The notes under the pieces were generated by a model. That model saw only the letters and a list, made by a program, of their open reading frames with translations. It was not told where the DNA came from and did not search any database. 64,000 nt of DNA from UBA2336 sp049306095. GTDB taxonomy: Bacteria; Bacteroidota; Bacteroidia; Cytophagales; Cyclobacteriaceae. Both the position numbers and the translations under genes were made by a program. Positions 24,078-32,970 of the stretch are shown in pieces. The number at the start of each line of letters is the position of its first letter. The stretch's first letter is position 1. The stretch spans positions 10,125 to 74,124 of the forward strand of contig JBAQPU010000002.1 of the NCBI GenBank assembly GCA_049306095.1, in the 5' to 3' direction.

Positions 24078-25190
24078 TTACAAAAACTTTTTCACGTCAA
24101 CCAGCGGAAGCTTGAACGCATCAGCCACGCCCTTGTAAACCACTTCTCCCTGGATCACATTTAATCCATGACGCAGTTCAGTGCTTTCCTGACAAGCTTT
24201 CTTCCAACCCTGGTTCGCCAGGCGAATCGCATATGGTAAAGTAGCATTAGTCAACGCAAGCGTAGAGGTATACGGTACGGCACCAGGCATGTTGGCCACA
24301 CAATAGTGCACCACATCATCAATAATGAAAGTAGGATTCTCATGTGTGGTTGGAGTACACGTTTCAATGCAACCACCCTGATCTACGGCAACATCTACCA
24401 GTACTGTACCAGGACGCATGGTCTTCAGCATGTCTTTTGTAACCAGCATAGGAGCTTTAGCGCCAGGGATCAATACAGCGCCCACAATCAGGTCGTGATC
24501 TTTTACCATTTCACGAATCGAATATTCATTCGATACCATCGTATGCACATTCTTCGGCATCACATCATCTAAATAACGAAGGCGAGTCAGGTTAACATCC
24601 ATGATGGTTACATCAGCGCCCATGCCGGCAGCAATTTTAGCTGCATTGGCTCCTACGATTCCACCACCTAAGATCAATACTTTGGCTGGCTTCACACCCG
24701 GAACTCCACCTAACAAAATTCCTCTTCCTTTTAAAGGCTTCTCTAAATACTTGGCGCCTTCCTGAATGGACATACGGCCTGCTACTTCCGACATGGGAAT
24801 AAGCAAGGGTAAACTGCCATCAACACGTTCTACGGTTTCGTAAGCCAAACAAACCGCCCCACTGGCTATCATCGCCTTTGTTAAGGGTTCGTACGATGCA
24901 AAGTGGAAATAGGTAAAAACAAGTTGATCTTTCTTAATGAGTTTGTATTCCTGTTCGATCGGTTCCTTCACTTTCATGATCATCTCGGCAAGGCTGAATA
25001 CTTCTTCAGCTTTATCGATCAGCTTGCCTCCTGCTTTTGCATATTCTTCATCACTAAAGCCGCTACCCGATCCGGCAGTTTTTTGAATATACACTGTGTG
25101 CCCACGCTTAATTAACTCCTGGGTGCCGGCAGGGGTTAAGGCCACCCGATTCTCGTTATTTTTAATTTCTTTAGGAACTCCAATGATCAT
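24078..25190 (-). CDS. ald: alanine dehydrogenase
   Basis: A 370-residue NAD-dependent alanine dehydrogenase of normal length, interconverting L-alanine and pyruvate plus ammonia. Visible are the start GVPKEIKNNENRVALTPAG, the substrate-site FTYFHFAS near residue 90, the Rossmann loop LILGGGIVGANAAKIAAGMGA near 171, and DVAVDQGGCIETCTPTTH near 267. ATG 25190 sits 24 bp downstream of a textbook Bacteroidota promoter. Confidence 0.97.
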   Translation of the reverse strand: MIIGVPKEIKNNENRVALTPAGTQELIKRGHTVYIQKTAGSGSGFSDEEYAKAGGKLIDKAEEVFSLAEMIMKVKEPIEQEYKLIKKDQLVFTYFHFASYEPLTKAMIASGAVCLAYETVERVDGSLPLLIPMSEVAGRMSIQEGAKYLEKPLKGRGILLGGVPGVKPAKVLILGGGIVGANAAKIAAGMGADVTIMDVNLTRLRYLDDVMPKNVHTMVSNEYSIREMVKDHDLIVGAVLIPGAKAPMLVTKDMLKTMRPGTVLVDVAVDQGGCIETCTPTTHENPTFIIDDVVHYCVANMPGAVPYTSTLALTNATLPYAIRLANQGWKKACQESTELRHGLNVIQGEVVYKGVADAFKLPLVDVKKFL

Positions 25191-25213
25191 ATAACAATCG
25201 TTTTAACAGGCTG

Positions 25214-25243
25214 CAAAGATAATTGTGGAATATAAATAGTCAA
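25214..25243 (-). promoter_or_regulatory. promoter of ald (TTG-N19-TAnnTTTG)
   Basis: On the - strand TTG (25243-25241), a 19-bp spacer and TATCTTTG (25221-25214) match the Bacteroidota primary sigma consensus exactly. Transcription should begin about 18 bp before ATG 25190. Just upstream is a perfect palindrome CCTGACG-AA-CGTCAGG (25244-25259) that could be an operator or a dispersed repeat. Confidence 0.75.
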
Positions 25244-25335
25244 CCTGACGAACGTCAGGCAGGGTATTATTTTTTTAAGGCTATTTGGCTATTTTTGGGC
25301 AATCGGAATACTTACAACCACTCAAATTGATCGCA

Positions 25336-27747
25336 GTGAGCACAACAAAGGAATCGAAGGTGAAATTTTCACAAGCGAAGGTTAAAGAAATACTGGCCGA
25401 TTACCGGTTGGCCTGCGAAAGCAGGGAAGCAAGTTTACTTGGTCGGAAAGAAGTATTTATGGGAAAAGCCAAGTTCGGCATTTTTGGCGATGGTAAAGAG
25501 ATTCCGCAAATCGCAATGGCGAAAGTATTCCGCAATGGCGATTTCCGCGCGGGGTATTATCGTGATCAAACGTTTATGCTGGCCATTGGCGAGTTAACCT
25601 TACAACAATACTTTGCCCAGTTATATGCCCATACCGATGTAGAGGCAGACCCGGCCTCAGCCGGCCGGTTGATGAATGGCCACTTTGCCACCCGCATGCT
25701 GGATGAGCAAGGCAAACTCAAAAATTTAACGCAGCTCAAAAACAGTAGTGCCGATATTTCTCCTACTGCCGGACAAATGCCCAGGTTATTAGGAATGGCC
25801 TATGCCTCTAAATTGTTCCGGAATAATTCCGAACTCCATCAATTTGATACGCTTTCAAATAAAGGAAATGAGATAGCATTTGGTACCATCGGAAATGCCT
25901 CTACATCGGAAGGAATGTTTTATGAAACGATTAATGCGGCAGGTGTTCTCCAGGTTCCGATGCTCATGTCGGTGTGGGACGATAATTATGGCATTTCTGT
26001 TCCGCAACAATATCACACAACAAAAGGAAGCATCTCGAAAGTATTGGAAGGTTTCCGCAGAAATGAAAAGGAAAAAGGCTATGAAATTTTTAATGTAAAG
26101 GGCTGGGATTACGCAGGGTTACTGGCTACCTACCAACAGGCAGAAAAGATTTGCCGGGAGGAGCATGTTCCTGTGCTGGTGCATGTAGAGGAGGTAACAC
26201 AGCCACAAGGCCATTCTACTTCCGGTTCGCATGAACGATACAAATCGAAAGAGCGACTGGCTTGGGAAGTGGAGCATGATTGCATTGCAAAAATGAAGCA
26301 ATGGATACTGGAAGATGTTTTGGTGGTGCCTGAAGAACTGGAAGAAATTGAAAAGGAAGCAAAGCAGACTGCCCGCAATGCAAAAGAGAAAGCATGGAAA
26401 GCATTCAATGCCAGCATTCAGGAGGAATTAAAAAATGTGCTCGCGATTTTAAATGCGGCAATCGGGCAAAGCAGCATGAAAGAAGAGTTGGAAGACATTA
26501 AGCTTCAACTGGAGAAGACGATTAACCCACTTTACCTGGATACCATGAAGGCAGCCAGAAAAGCTTTGCGGGTAATGCGACATGAAAATTCAGAAGCGCG
26601 TACCGAATTGCGCCAGTGGATTGAACGCGTTATGGAAGAGAGTGGCGATCGCTTCAGTTCTCATTTATATAGTCAGTCAGCGCAGTCGGCTTTAAAAGTT
26701 GAAGAGGTAAAACCTGTTTATTCTGAATCGTCACGTGAGGTGGATGGCCGCGAAGTATTAAATGCATGCTTCACATCAGCCTTTAGTCGGGATGCCCGCA
26801 TATTTGCCTTTGGCGAAGATGTAGGGAAGATCGGTGACGTTAATCAGGGATTTGCGGGCTTGCAGGAGAAGTTTGGTGAATTGCGATTAACGGATACCGG
26901 TATTCGCGAGTGTACTATTTTAGGGCAGGGCATAGGAGCAGCGTTACGTGGCCTTCGGCCGATAGCCGAAATTCAATACCTGGATTATTTGTTGTATGCG
27001 CTTCAGATCATGAGCGATGATCTGGCGTGTTTGCAATACCGTACGAAAGGCGGGCAAAAGGCTCCACTCATTATTCGTACGCGCGGCCACCGGTTAGAAG
27101 GTGTTTGGCATGCAGGCTCACCCATTGGCATGATCCTTCACAGCCTGCGCGGAATTTATGTGCTTGTTCCGCGCAACATGACACAGGCCGCAGGGTTTTA
27201 TAACACCATGCTTCAGTCGGATGATCCCGCATTGATCATCGAGTGTTTGAATGGCTATCGGTTGAAAGAGCAACTACCCGATAACGTGGGCGAGTTTACT
27301 GTTCCCCTGGGAGTTCCTGAAATACTGAAGGAGGGGAGCGATGTATCGATCGTAACGTATGGCTCTATGTGCCGGATTGTTATGGATGCTGCACAGGAGT
27401 TGGAGAAAGTCGGTATTTCCTGTGAGGTGATTGATGTTCAAACGTTGCTGCCTTTTGATATTCACCACACCATTGTTGAATCGGTTAAGAAAACCAACCG
27501 GGTCGTATTTGCCGATGAGGATGTTCCGGGCGGAGCAACTGCCTTTATGATGCAACAGGTGTTGGAAGAACAGCACGCGTATCAATACCTTGATGCCGCT
27601 CCGGTTACGATTACAGGAAAAGAGCACCGGCCGGCTTATTCGTCAGACGGGGATTATTTTTCAAAACCAAATCCCGAAGGAATCTTTGATATAGTTTACG
27701 CCATGATGAGGGAGTCGAATCCTGAAGGCTTTCCTACTATTTATTGA
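25336..27747 (+). CDS. fused alpha/beta 2-oxoacid dehydrogenase E1
   Basis: A protein of ~803 residues with both E1 subunits in one chain. Alpha half: GDGKEIPQIAMAK, GYYRDQTFML, and the thiamine-PP region FGTIGNASTSEGMFYE...DNYGIS. Beta half from ~470: REVLNACFTSAF, FGEDVGKIGDVNQGF, and AEIQYLDYLLYALQ. The fused form is common in Bacteroidota and feeds decarboxylated 2-oxo acids, probably branched-chain, to an E2. The frame opens at TTG 25285, but a TATTTTTG -7-like element at 25290-25297 argues for GTG 25336 (or TTG 25327). No E2/E3 gene is adjacent. Confidence 0.9.
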   Translation: MSTTKESKVKFSQAKVKEILADYRLACESREASLLGRKEVFMGKAKFGIFGDGKEIPQIAMAKVFRNGDFRAGYYRDQTFMLAIGELTLQQYFAQLYAHTDVEADPASAGRLMNGHFATRMLDEQGKLKNLTQLKNSSADISPTAGQMPRLLGMAYASKLFRNNSELHQFDTLSNKGNEIAFGTIGNASTSEGMFYETINAAGVLQVPMLMSVWDDNYGISVPQQYHTTKGSISKVLEGFRRNEKEKGYEIFNVKGWDYAGLLATYQQAEKICREEHVPVLVHVEEVTQPQGHSTSGSHERYKSKERLAWEVEHDCIAKMKQWILEDVLVVPEELEEIEKEAKQTARNAKEKAWKAFNASIQEELKNVLAILNAAIGQSSMKEELEDIKLQLEKTINPLYLDTMKAARKALRVMRHENSEARTELRQWIERVMEESGDRFSSHLYSQSAQSALKVEEVKPVYSESSREVDGREVLNACFTSAFSRDARIFAFGEDVGKIGDVNQGFAGLQEKFGELRLTDTGIRECTILGQGIGAALRGLRPIAEIQYLDYLLYALQIMSDDLACLQYRTKGGQKAPLIIRTRGHRLEGVWHAGSPIGMILHSLRGIYVLVPRNMTQAAGFYNTMLQSDDPALIIECLNGYRLKEQLPDNVGEFTVPLGVPEILKEGSDVSIVTYGSMCRIVMDAAQELEKVGISCEVIDVQTLLPFDIHHTIVESVKKTNRVVFADEDVPGGATAFMMQQVLEEQHAYQYLDAAPVTITGKEHRPAYSSDGDYFSKPNPEGIFDIVYAMMRESNPEGFPTIY

Positions 27748-27910
27748 TTTTCATTTAACCGCAGAGGCGCTAAGAAGTGAAATAATTCTTTGCGTCCTTG
27801 CGCCTTCGCAGGTAAAGATTATTAACCGCAGAGACGCCAAGCCGCCAAGGGAATGAAGTATTACTTAGCGCCTCAGAACCTTCACAGTGCGAAAATTTCC
27901 TGAATTCAGG
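27748..27910. repeat. degenerate AACCGCAGAG-type repeats and a palindrome
   Basis: Two copies of TTAACCGCAGAG(G/A)CGC (starting near 27757 and 27823), each followed by AAG-rich sequence, make a dispersed repeat of the kind seen between Bacteroidota genes. At 27899-27910 lies the perfect palindrome CCTGAATTCAGG, directly upstream of a TATATTTG -7-like element (27920-27927) for the next gene. Confidence 0.55.
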
Positions 27911-27948
27911 TAAGAATTTTATATTTGTCCCTTAAATCTACCGATTTA

Positions 27949-29721
27949 GTGGACTTTAGCCAGATTTTTGTACTTGCCGTTGTGGTGTTCCTGGTGGTTT
28001 CACTCTACAAAGAGTTCTTTAACCCTTCGTTAACGTTTTTTATTGCGGTTGTTGCATTGTTGGTAACAGGCATCATCACACCGGCAGAGTTACTAAACGG
28101 ACTTTCGAATCAGCAAATCATTATCATTTTTGTATTGGTGCTGGTAACAGCCGGTATTCGGTTGGTGTATGGTTCTGATCTGTTTGCCGGATGGTTTCAT
28201 CATAAGCTCAGGCCAAAGGCTTTTCTTTTGCGGGTAATGGCAACCTCTTCGGTTATATCGCCTTTCATCAACAACACTCCCTTTGTTGCGTTAATGATTC
28301 CGTATGTTCGCGACTGGGCAGAGAAAACCGGCAACCCCAGTTCTAAGTTTATGATCCCATTGTCCTTCGCTACCATCATGGCGGGAATGATCACGGTTAT
28401 TGGAACATCCACCAACCTGGTGTTAAATGGTTTGATTCAGGAATATCACCTGCAGTTATTGGGTTTTGAAGATTTCTTTTTTCTGGGCGTATTGGTAACC
28501 GTTTTCGGTTGTGCCTATTTGTACTTTGTCGGGTATAAGTTACTTCCTTCCAATCCGAACCGCATGGATCACCTGCGCGAAAATGTAAAGGAATACATTA
28601 TTGAGACGGAAGTTTTTGAAAAGTCGAAGCTGATCGGCAAGACGATAAAAGAGGCAGGCTTACGGAATTTAAAAGATGTATTCCTGGTGGAGATCATCCG
28701 CCATGAAAAAGTGATTTCACCCGTTTCACCTGAAGATGTTCTGGAGAAAGGTGATGTGTTATTTTTTGCAGGAAACACGCAGTCCATCTATAAGATTATT
28801 GAAGAAGATAACGGCCTTCGTATTCCTAAACAGGACAACCTGGAGCGGGAGGGGCAATTTAATTTTGTGGAAGCGGTGATTCCTGCCAACTCTAACCTGA
28901 TCGGGTTGCGCATTAAAGAATCTGATTTCAGAAAAAGATTCAATGCCTCCATTATTGCCATTCACCGAAATGGTAAAAAAGTTTCCGGCAAAGTAGGTGA
29001 GATGCACCTTGCCGGTGGCGATTTTCTGCTGCTGCTGGCAGGAGAGGGTAATGAAAACAGAAATGGAGGCGTTGAGAAAGATTTGTTTTACATCTCATCG
29101 CCCAAAAAAATCACCAAAAGCAAATCGTCACATTTAAAATGGGTAGGTATAGCAAGCCTGGCCTTGCTGGTTCTGGGAATTGCTGAAGTACTTCCTCTTT
29201 TTCAGGTATGCATTGGAATATTAACGGGCTTGATTTTGCTTGGCATTTTAAGTTTTACCGAGATCAAACGGGAACTTGATCTTAGCTTACTTATGATTTT
29301 AGTTTGTTCACTGGCCATTGGTGTCGCGCTCGAAAAATCTGGAACTGCCGAACTGATTGCGCAGGGATTAATTGCTGCCGGCAACAAGCTTGGCGTAGTT
29401 GGTGTACTGGCGTCTTTGTTTCTGGTCACCATTTTTCTGACGGCCCTTATTTCCAATACGGCTGCTGTCTCCATTGTTTTTCCAATTGCTATGTCAATTG
29501 CCGGGCAACTTCAGGTTTCGTCTACTCCGTTTTTTGTGGCTATTGCGTTTGCTGCTTCGGGCGATTTCATGACACCCATCGGCTATCAAACCAACCTGAT
29601 GGTGTATGGCCCGGGTGGCTACACGTTCAAAGATTTTCTGCGGGTGGGCTCGCCACTTACCCTCCTGTATGTTGTAATTTGCATAGTGTTCATTTCATAT
29701 TACTATAACCTGGTGTTGTGA
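27949..29721 (+). CDS. SLC13/DASS-type anion permease with two RCK-C domains
   Basis: A ~590-residue membrane protein. Helical halves at ~1-200 and ~395-590 contain the NTPFVALMIP and SNTAAVSIVFPIA hairpins of SLC13 transporters, and GTSTNLVLNG is the Na/substrate-binding SNT-like motif. Two TrkA_C-like regulatory domains lie between them (about 205-290 and 300-380). Related bacterial proteins carry sulfate. Because it overlaps cysC by 4 bp (GTGA), sulfate uptake is the best guess. The frame opens at TTG 27925 inside a -7-like TATATTTG element, so GTG 27949 is preferred. Confidence 0.87.
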   Translation: MDFSQIFVLAVVVFLVVSLYKEFFNPSLTFFIAVVALLVTGIITPAELLNGLSNQQIIIIFVLVLVTAGIRLVYGSDLFAGWFHHKLRPKAFLLRVMATSSVISPFINNTPFVALMIPYVRDWAEKTGNPSSKFMIPLSFATIMAGMITVIGTSTNLVLNGLIQEYHLQLLGFEDFFFLGVLVTVFGCAYLYFVGYKLLPSNPNRMDHLRENVKEYIIETEVFEKSKLIGKTIKEAGLRNLKDVFLVEIIRHEKVISPVSPEDVLEKGDVLFFAGNTQSIYKIIEEDNGLRIPKQDNLEREGQFNFVEAVIPANSNLIGLRIKESDFRKRFNASIIAIHRNGKKVSGKVGEMHLAGGDFLLLLAGEGNENRNGGVEKDLFYISSPKKITKSKSSHLKWVGIASLALLVLGIAEVLPLFQVCIGILTGLILLGILSFTEIKRELDLSLLMILVCSLAIGVALEKSGTAELIAQGLIAAGNKLGVVGVLASLFLVTIFLTALISNTAAVSIVFPIAMSIAGQLQVSSTPFFVAIAFAASGDFMTPIGYQTNLMVYGPGGYTFKDFLRVGSPLTLLYVVICIVFISYYYNLVL

Positions 29722-30317
29722 GTAATTTATATCCCATACAAACAAAAGTTGTTACCGCTGATCGCCAGCAATTACTGAAACAGCGGGCGAAGCTTATCTG
29801 GTTTACCGGACTATCCGGTTCAGGCAAGTCAACCCTGGCGGTGCAGCTGGAGGCTCAATTGTTTTCCCTCGGTTTTAAAACCTATTTGCTGGATGGAGAT
29901 AATATTCGTTCTGGACTGAATAAAGACCTGACCTTTACTGATGAAGGCAGAGTTGAAAATATTCGCAGGATTGGCGAGGTATCAAAATTGATGCTCGATG
30001 CGGGGTTGATTGTGTTATCAGCTTTTATTTCTCCGTTCCGGTCGGAACGTGAGCAGGTAAAGAAAATCGTGGGAGCTGAAAATTATGTGGAAGTGTTTGT
30101 AGATACACCCCTTGAAGTTTGCGAACAACGCGATGTAAAGGGATTGTATAAAAGAGCGCGTACCGGGGAGGTGAAGAATTTCACCGGAATCAGCTCGCCT
30201 TATGAAGCCCCTGAAAAACCCGACCTGATTATAAAAACAGATCAGACGGATATTCAGCAATCAACTGGTTTGTTGATGAAACTGGTAGAACCAAAAATTC
30301 GCCTGCAAACTGTATGA
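29718..30317 (+). CDS. cysC: adenylylsulfate kinase
   Basis: A 199-residue APS kinase making PAPS from APS and ATP. The P-loop GLSGSGKST is near residues 31-39, DGDNIRSGLNKDL near 61-73 is the APS-binding part, and the lid and KGLYKRARTGEVKNFTGI near 145-162 are complete. The GTG start overlaps the permease stop (GTGA). It begins the sulfate-activation genes that continue with cysD and cysN after a 7-bp-repeat spacer. Confidence 0.96.
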   Translation: MSNLYPIQTKVVTADRQQLLKQRAKLIWFTGLSGSGKSTLAVQLEAQLFSLGFKTYLLDGDNIRSGLNKDLTFTDEGRVENIRRIGEVSKLMLDAGLIVLSAFISPFRSEREQVKKIVGAENYVEVFVDTPLEVCEQRDVKGLYKRARTGEVKNFTGISSPYEAPEKPDLIIKTDQTDIQQSTGLLMKLVEPKIRLQTV

Positions 30318-30323
30318 TAAAAT

Positions 30324-30372
30324 TTGAATTTTGGAACTTGGAACTTGGAACTTGGAATTTGGAACTTGGAAC
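30324..30372. repeat. 7-bp tandem repeat, TTGGAAC type x7
   Basis: Seven units: TTGAATT, TTGGAAC x3, TTGGAAT, TTGGAAC x2. It fills most of the cysC-cysD gap and is related in sequence to the arrays at 1.8 and 13.0 kb. Confidence 0.9.
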
Positions 30373-30382
30373 TTATTAACGT

Positions 30383-31288
30383 ATGAGCCAGTATTATTTA
30401 AGTCATTTAAAAGAGCTGGAGGCGGAGGCAATCTATGTGATCCGCGAGGTGGTTGCCCAGTTTGAGAAACCCGCGCTTCTTTTTTCCGGAGGTAAGGACT
30501 CCATTGTATTAGCTTACTTATCAAGAAAGGCTTTTTATCCTGCCCGAATTCCTTTTCCGCTGGTTCATATTGATACAGGTCATAATTTTCCTGAAACGAT
30601 GGAGTACCGCGATTGGCTGGTGAATGAATTGGGCGTTAGGCTGGTGGTAGGATCCGTTCAGGAAAGCATTGATAAAGGAAGGGTGCGTGAAGAAACAGGA
30701 TATGGGGCCAGTCGAAACGCACTTCAAACAGTAACCTTGTTAGATACGATTGAGGCCAACAAATTTGATGCAGCGATGGGCGGTGCACGAAGGGACGAAG
30801 AGAAAGCACGCGCCAAAGAACGTTTCTTTTCACACCGCGATGAGTTCGGGCAGTGGGATCCTAAAAATCAAAGGCCTGAATTGTGGAATATTTTTAATGG
30901 AAGAAAACATCAGGGAGAACATTTTCGGGTATTTCCAATTTCAAACTGGACAGAGATGGATGTTTGGCAATACATCCAGGCTGAAAATATTTCTATACCC
31001 AAGCTTTACTATTCACACGATCGGGAAGTAATCGAGCGTGATGGCGCGATTCTGTCAACCTCACCGTGGTTAAAATTGAAAGAAACAGAAAAGGCGGTGA
31101 TGAAGCGCGTTCGCTTCCGTACTTGTGGCGATATGCCCATCACCGGAGCAGTTGAATCATCAGCCGATACCATTGAAAAAATCATTGAAGAAGTAGCGGC
31201 TTCGCGTAAGACAGAACGTGGCACCCGGGCTGATGATAAACGGAGTGAAACCGCCATGGAAGACAGAAAAAAATCAGGTTACTTTTAA
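30383..31288 (+). CDS. cysD: sulfate adenylyltransferase subunit 2
   Basis: A 301-residue ATP sulfurylase small subunit (PAPS-reductase-like fold). The PP-loop SGGKDS is at residues 35-40, LVHIDTGHNFPET near 60-72, and the C-terminal RTCGDMPITGAVES region matches CysD. It works with the CysN GTPase to make APS from sulfate and ATP. ATG 30383; cysN follows after 8 bp. Confidence 0.97.
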   Translation: MSQYYLSHLKELEAEAIYVIREVVAQFEKPALLFSGGKDSIVLAYLSRKAFYPARIPFPLVHIDTGHNFPETMEYRDWLVNELGVRLVVGSVQESIDKGRVREETGYGASRNALQTVTLLDTIEANKFDAAMGGARRDEEKARAKERFFSHRDEFGQWDPKNQRPELWNIFNGRKHQGEHFRVFPISNWTEMDVWQYIQAENISIPKLYYSHDREVIERDGAILSTSPWLKLKETEKAVMKRVRFRTCGDMPITGAVESSADTIEKIIEEVAASRKTERGTRADDKRSETAMEDRKKSGYF

Positions 31289-31296
31289 CGCAAGAA

Positions 31297-32544
31297 ATGA
31301 CAAATCAATTATTACGATTCACAACAGCCGGAAGTGTCGATGATGGAAAGAGTACACTGATCGGCCGGTTGCTTTACGACAGTAAGTCAATTTTTGAAGA
31401 TCAACTGGAAGCTGTTCAGGCATCAAGTTCAAAAAAGGGATTCGACTATGTTGATCTCTCGCTTCTAACGGACGGATTAAAATCGGAACGTGAGCAGGGC
31501 ATTACCATTGATGTGGCCTATCGGTATTTTGCCACTCCTAAACGAAAATTCATTATTGCCGATACACCCGGCCATATTCAGTACACGCGTAACATGGTTA
31601 CCGGTGCATCTACAGCAAACCTTGCGTTGATTTTGATAGATGCGCGTAAAGGATTGGTGGAACAAACCTACCGTCATTCATTTATTGCCTCACTCCTGAA
31701 AATCCCGCATGTGATTGTTTGCGTGAATAAAATGGACTTAGTGAATTATGATGAGACAGTGTTTGAGAAAATTGTCGATGAGTATAAAGCGTTTTCCTCC
31801 AAGCTGGAGGTTCATGATATTCAATTTGTTCCGATCAGCGCATTAGCGGGCGATAATGTGGTGAACCGTTCTGAAAATATGATGTGGTATCAGGGAGCAA
31901 CATTGCTTCACATGTTGGAAACGGTTCACATCGAAAGCGATTATAATCATATCGATAGCCGGTTTCCGGTGCAATACGTTATTCGCCCTCAGACAAAAGT
32001 GCATCAGGACTTCAGAGGATATGCCGGTAGAGTGGCGGGAGGAATTTTCAGACCGGGTGATGAGATTACGGTACTTCCTTCCGGATTCGGCTCAAAAGTT
32101 AAAACCATCGAGCGGGGAGGCGAATTGCTGAGTGAAGCCTTCGCACCCATGTCGGTAACCATAACCCTGGAAGATGAAATTGATATCAGTCGTGGAGATG
32201 TAATCGCCAAACCAAACAATCAACCTAATACAGATCAGGACATAGACCTGATGATTTGCTGGATGAATCAAAAACCCGTTAACCTGAATACCAAGTTTTT
32301 TGTTCGACATACAACCAAAGAGGTGAGGGGAGTGCTGAAAGAGATTCAATACAAACTGGATATTAACAGTTTGCAGCGCGTAGAGAATGTAGATCAACTT
32401 GCTATGAATGATATTGCTCGCGTTAAGATCAGAACAGCGCAGCCGTTGGCGTTTGATAGTTATCGGAAAAACAGAATTACCGGAAGCATTATTTTGGTAG
32501 ATGAAGGTACCAATGAAACCGTGGCAGCCGGAATGATTGTTTGA
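31297..32544 (+). CDS. cysN: sulfate adenylyltransferase subunit 1 (GTPase)
   Basis: A 415-residue EF-Tu-like GTPase. G1 is GSVDDGKST at 12-20, G3 is DTPGH near 88-92, and G4 is NKMD near 143. CysN couples GTP hydrolysis to APS synthesis by CysD. Length is normal without a fused CysC domain, consistent with the separate cysC upstream. Its TGA stop directly abuts a REP-like repeat at 32545. Confidence 0.97.
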   Translation: MTNQLLRFTTAGSVDDGKSTLIGRLLYDSKSIFEDQLEAVQASSSKKGFDYVDLSLLTDGLKSEREQGITIDVAYRYFATPKRKFIIADTPGHIQYTRNMVTGASTANLALILIDARKGLVEQTYRHSFIASLLKIPHVIVCVNKMDLVNYDETVFEKIVDEYKAFSSKLEVHDIQFVPISALAGDNVVNRSENMMWYQGATLLHMLETVHIESDYNHIDSRFPVQYVIRPQTKVHQDFRGYAGRVAGGIFRPGDEITVLPSGFGSKVKTIERGGELLSEAFAPMSVTITLEDEIDISRGDVIAKPNNQPNTDQDIDLMICWMNQKPVNLNTKFFVRHTTKEVRGVLKEIQYKLDINSLQRVENVDQLAMNDIARVKIRTAQPLAFDSYRKNRITGSIILVDEGTNETVAAGMIV

Positions 32545-32567
32545 CGTCATGCTGAGCGATAGCGAAG
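32545..32567. repeat. left inverted REP-like arm of the GIY-YIG unit
   Basis: CGTCATG followed by CTGAGCGATAGCGAAG, starting one base after the cysN stop. Its inverted copy (two mismatches) is at 32925-32947. Confidence 0.85.
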
Positions 32568-32607
32568 CATCCCCTTAATAGGGTAAAAGCTGATGAAATC
32601 GATATAA

Positions 32608-32907
32608 ATGAAAAAGGGAGGATCAGTTTATATTCTGACAAACACCCATCATTCAGTATTTTATGTTGGGGTAACTTCTGATCTTCCTTCAAGATTAATT
32701 GAACACAGGGAACGGGTCTATCCAAACAGCTTCACGTCAAGATATAATCTTTTTAAGTTGGTCTATTTTGAAAATTTCTTTTCAATTGAGGAGGCCATTG
32801 ATCGTGAGAAGTATATTAAGGGTAAGGTTCGTAAGTATAAAATTTCTCTGATAAGCTCAATGAATCCAGCGTGGAAAGATTTGGGCGCAGAAGTGTTAAT
32901 GTGGTAA
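32608..32907 (+). CDS. small GIY-YIG nuclease (URI type)
   Basis: A 99-residue GIY-YIG domain: GSVYIL at residues 5-10, Y19-V-G21, catalytic-type R29 (SRLIEH), and E67 (IDREKYIK). All expected key residues are present, so it is likely active. Proteins like this are UvrC/intron-endonuclease relatives of uncertain role, numerous in Bacteroidota. It interrupts an otherwise continuous cysC-cysD-cysN-cysQ run and is framed by inverted REP-like repeats, so it looks like a small mobile unit. Confidence 0.9.
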   Translation: MKKGGSVYILTNTHHSVFYVGVTSDLPSRLIEHRERVYPNSFTSRYNLFKLVYFENFFSIEEAIDREKYIKGKVRKYKISLISSMNPAWKDLGAEVLMW

Positions 32908-32924
32908 AACGGAAATTGGAGACT

Positions 32925-32947
32925 CTTCGCTATCGCTCAGAGTGACG
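32925..32947. repeat. right inverted REP-like arm of the GIY-YIG unit
   Basis: CTTCGCTATCGCTCAG followed by AGTGACG, the inverted counterpart of 32545-32567. It lies 17 bp after the GIY-YIG stop. Confidence 0.85.
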
Positions 32948-32970
32948 TTGTAAAAAGAAATTGCTAACGA

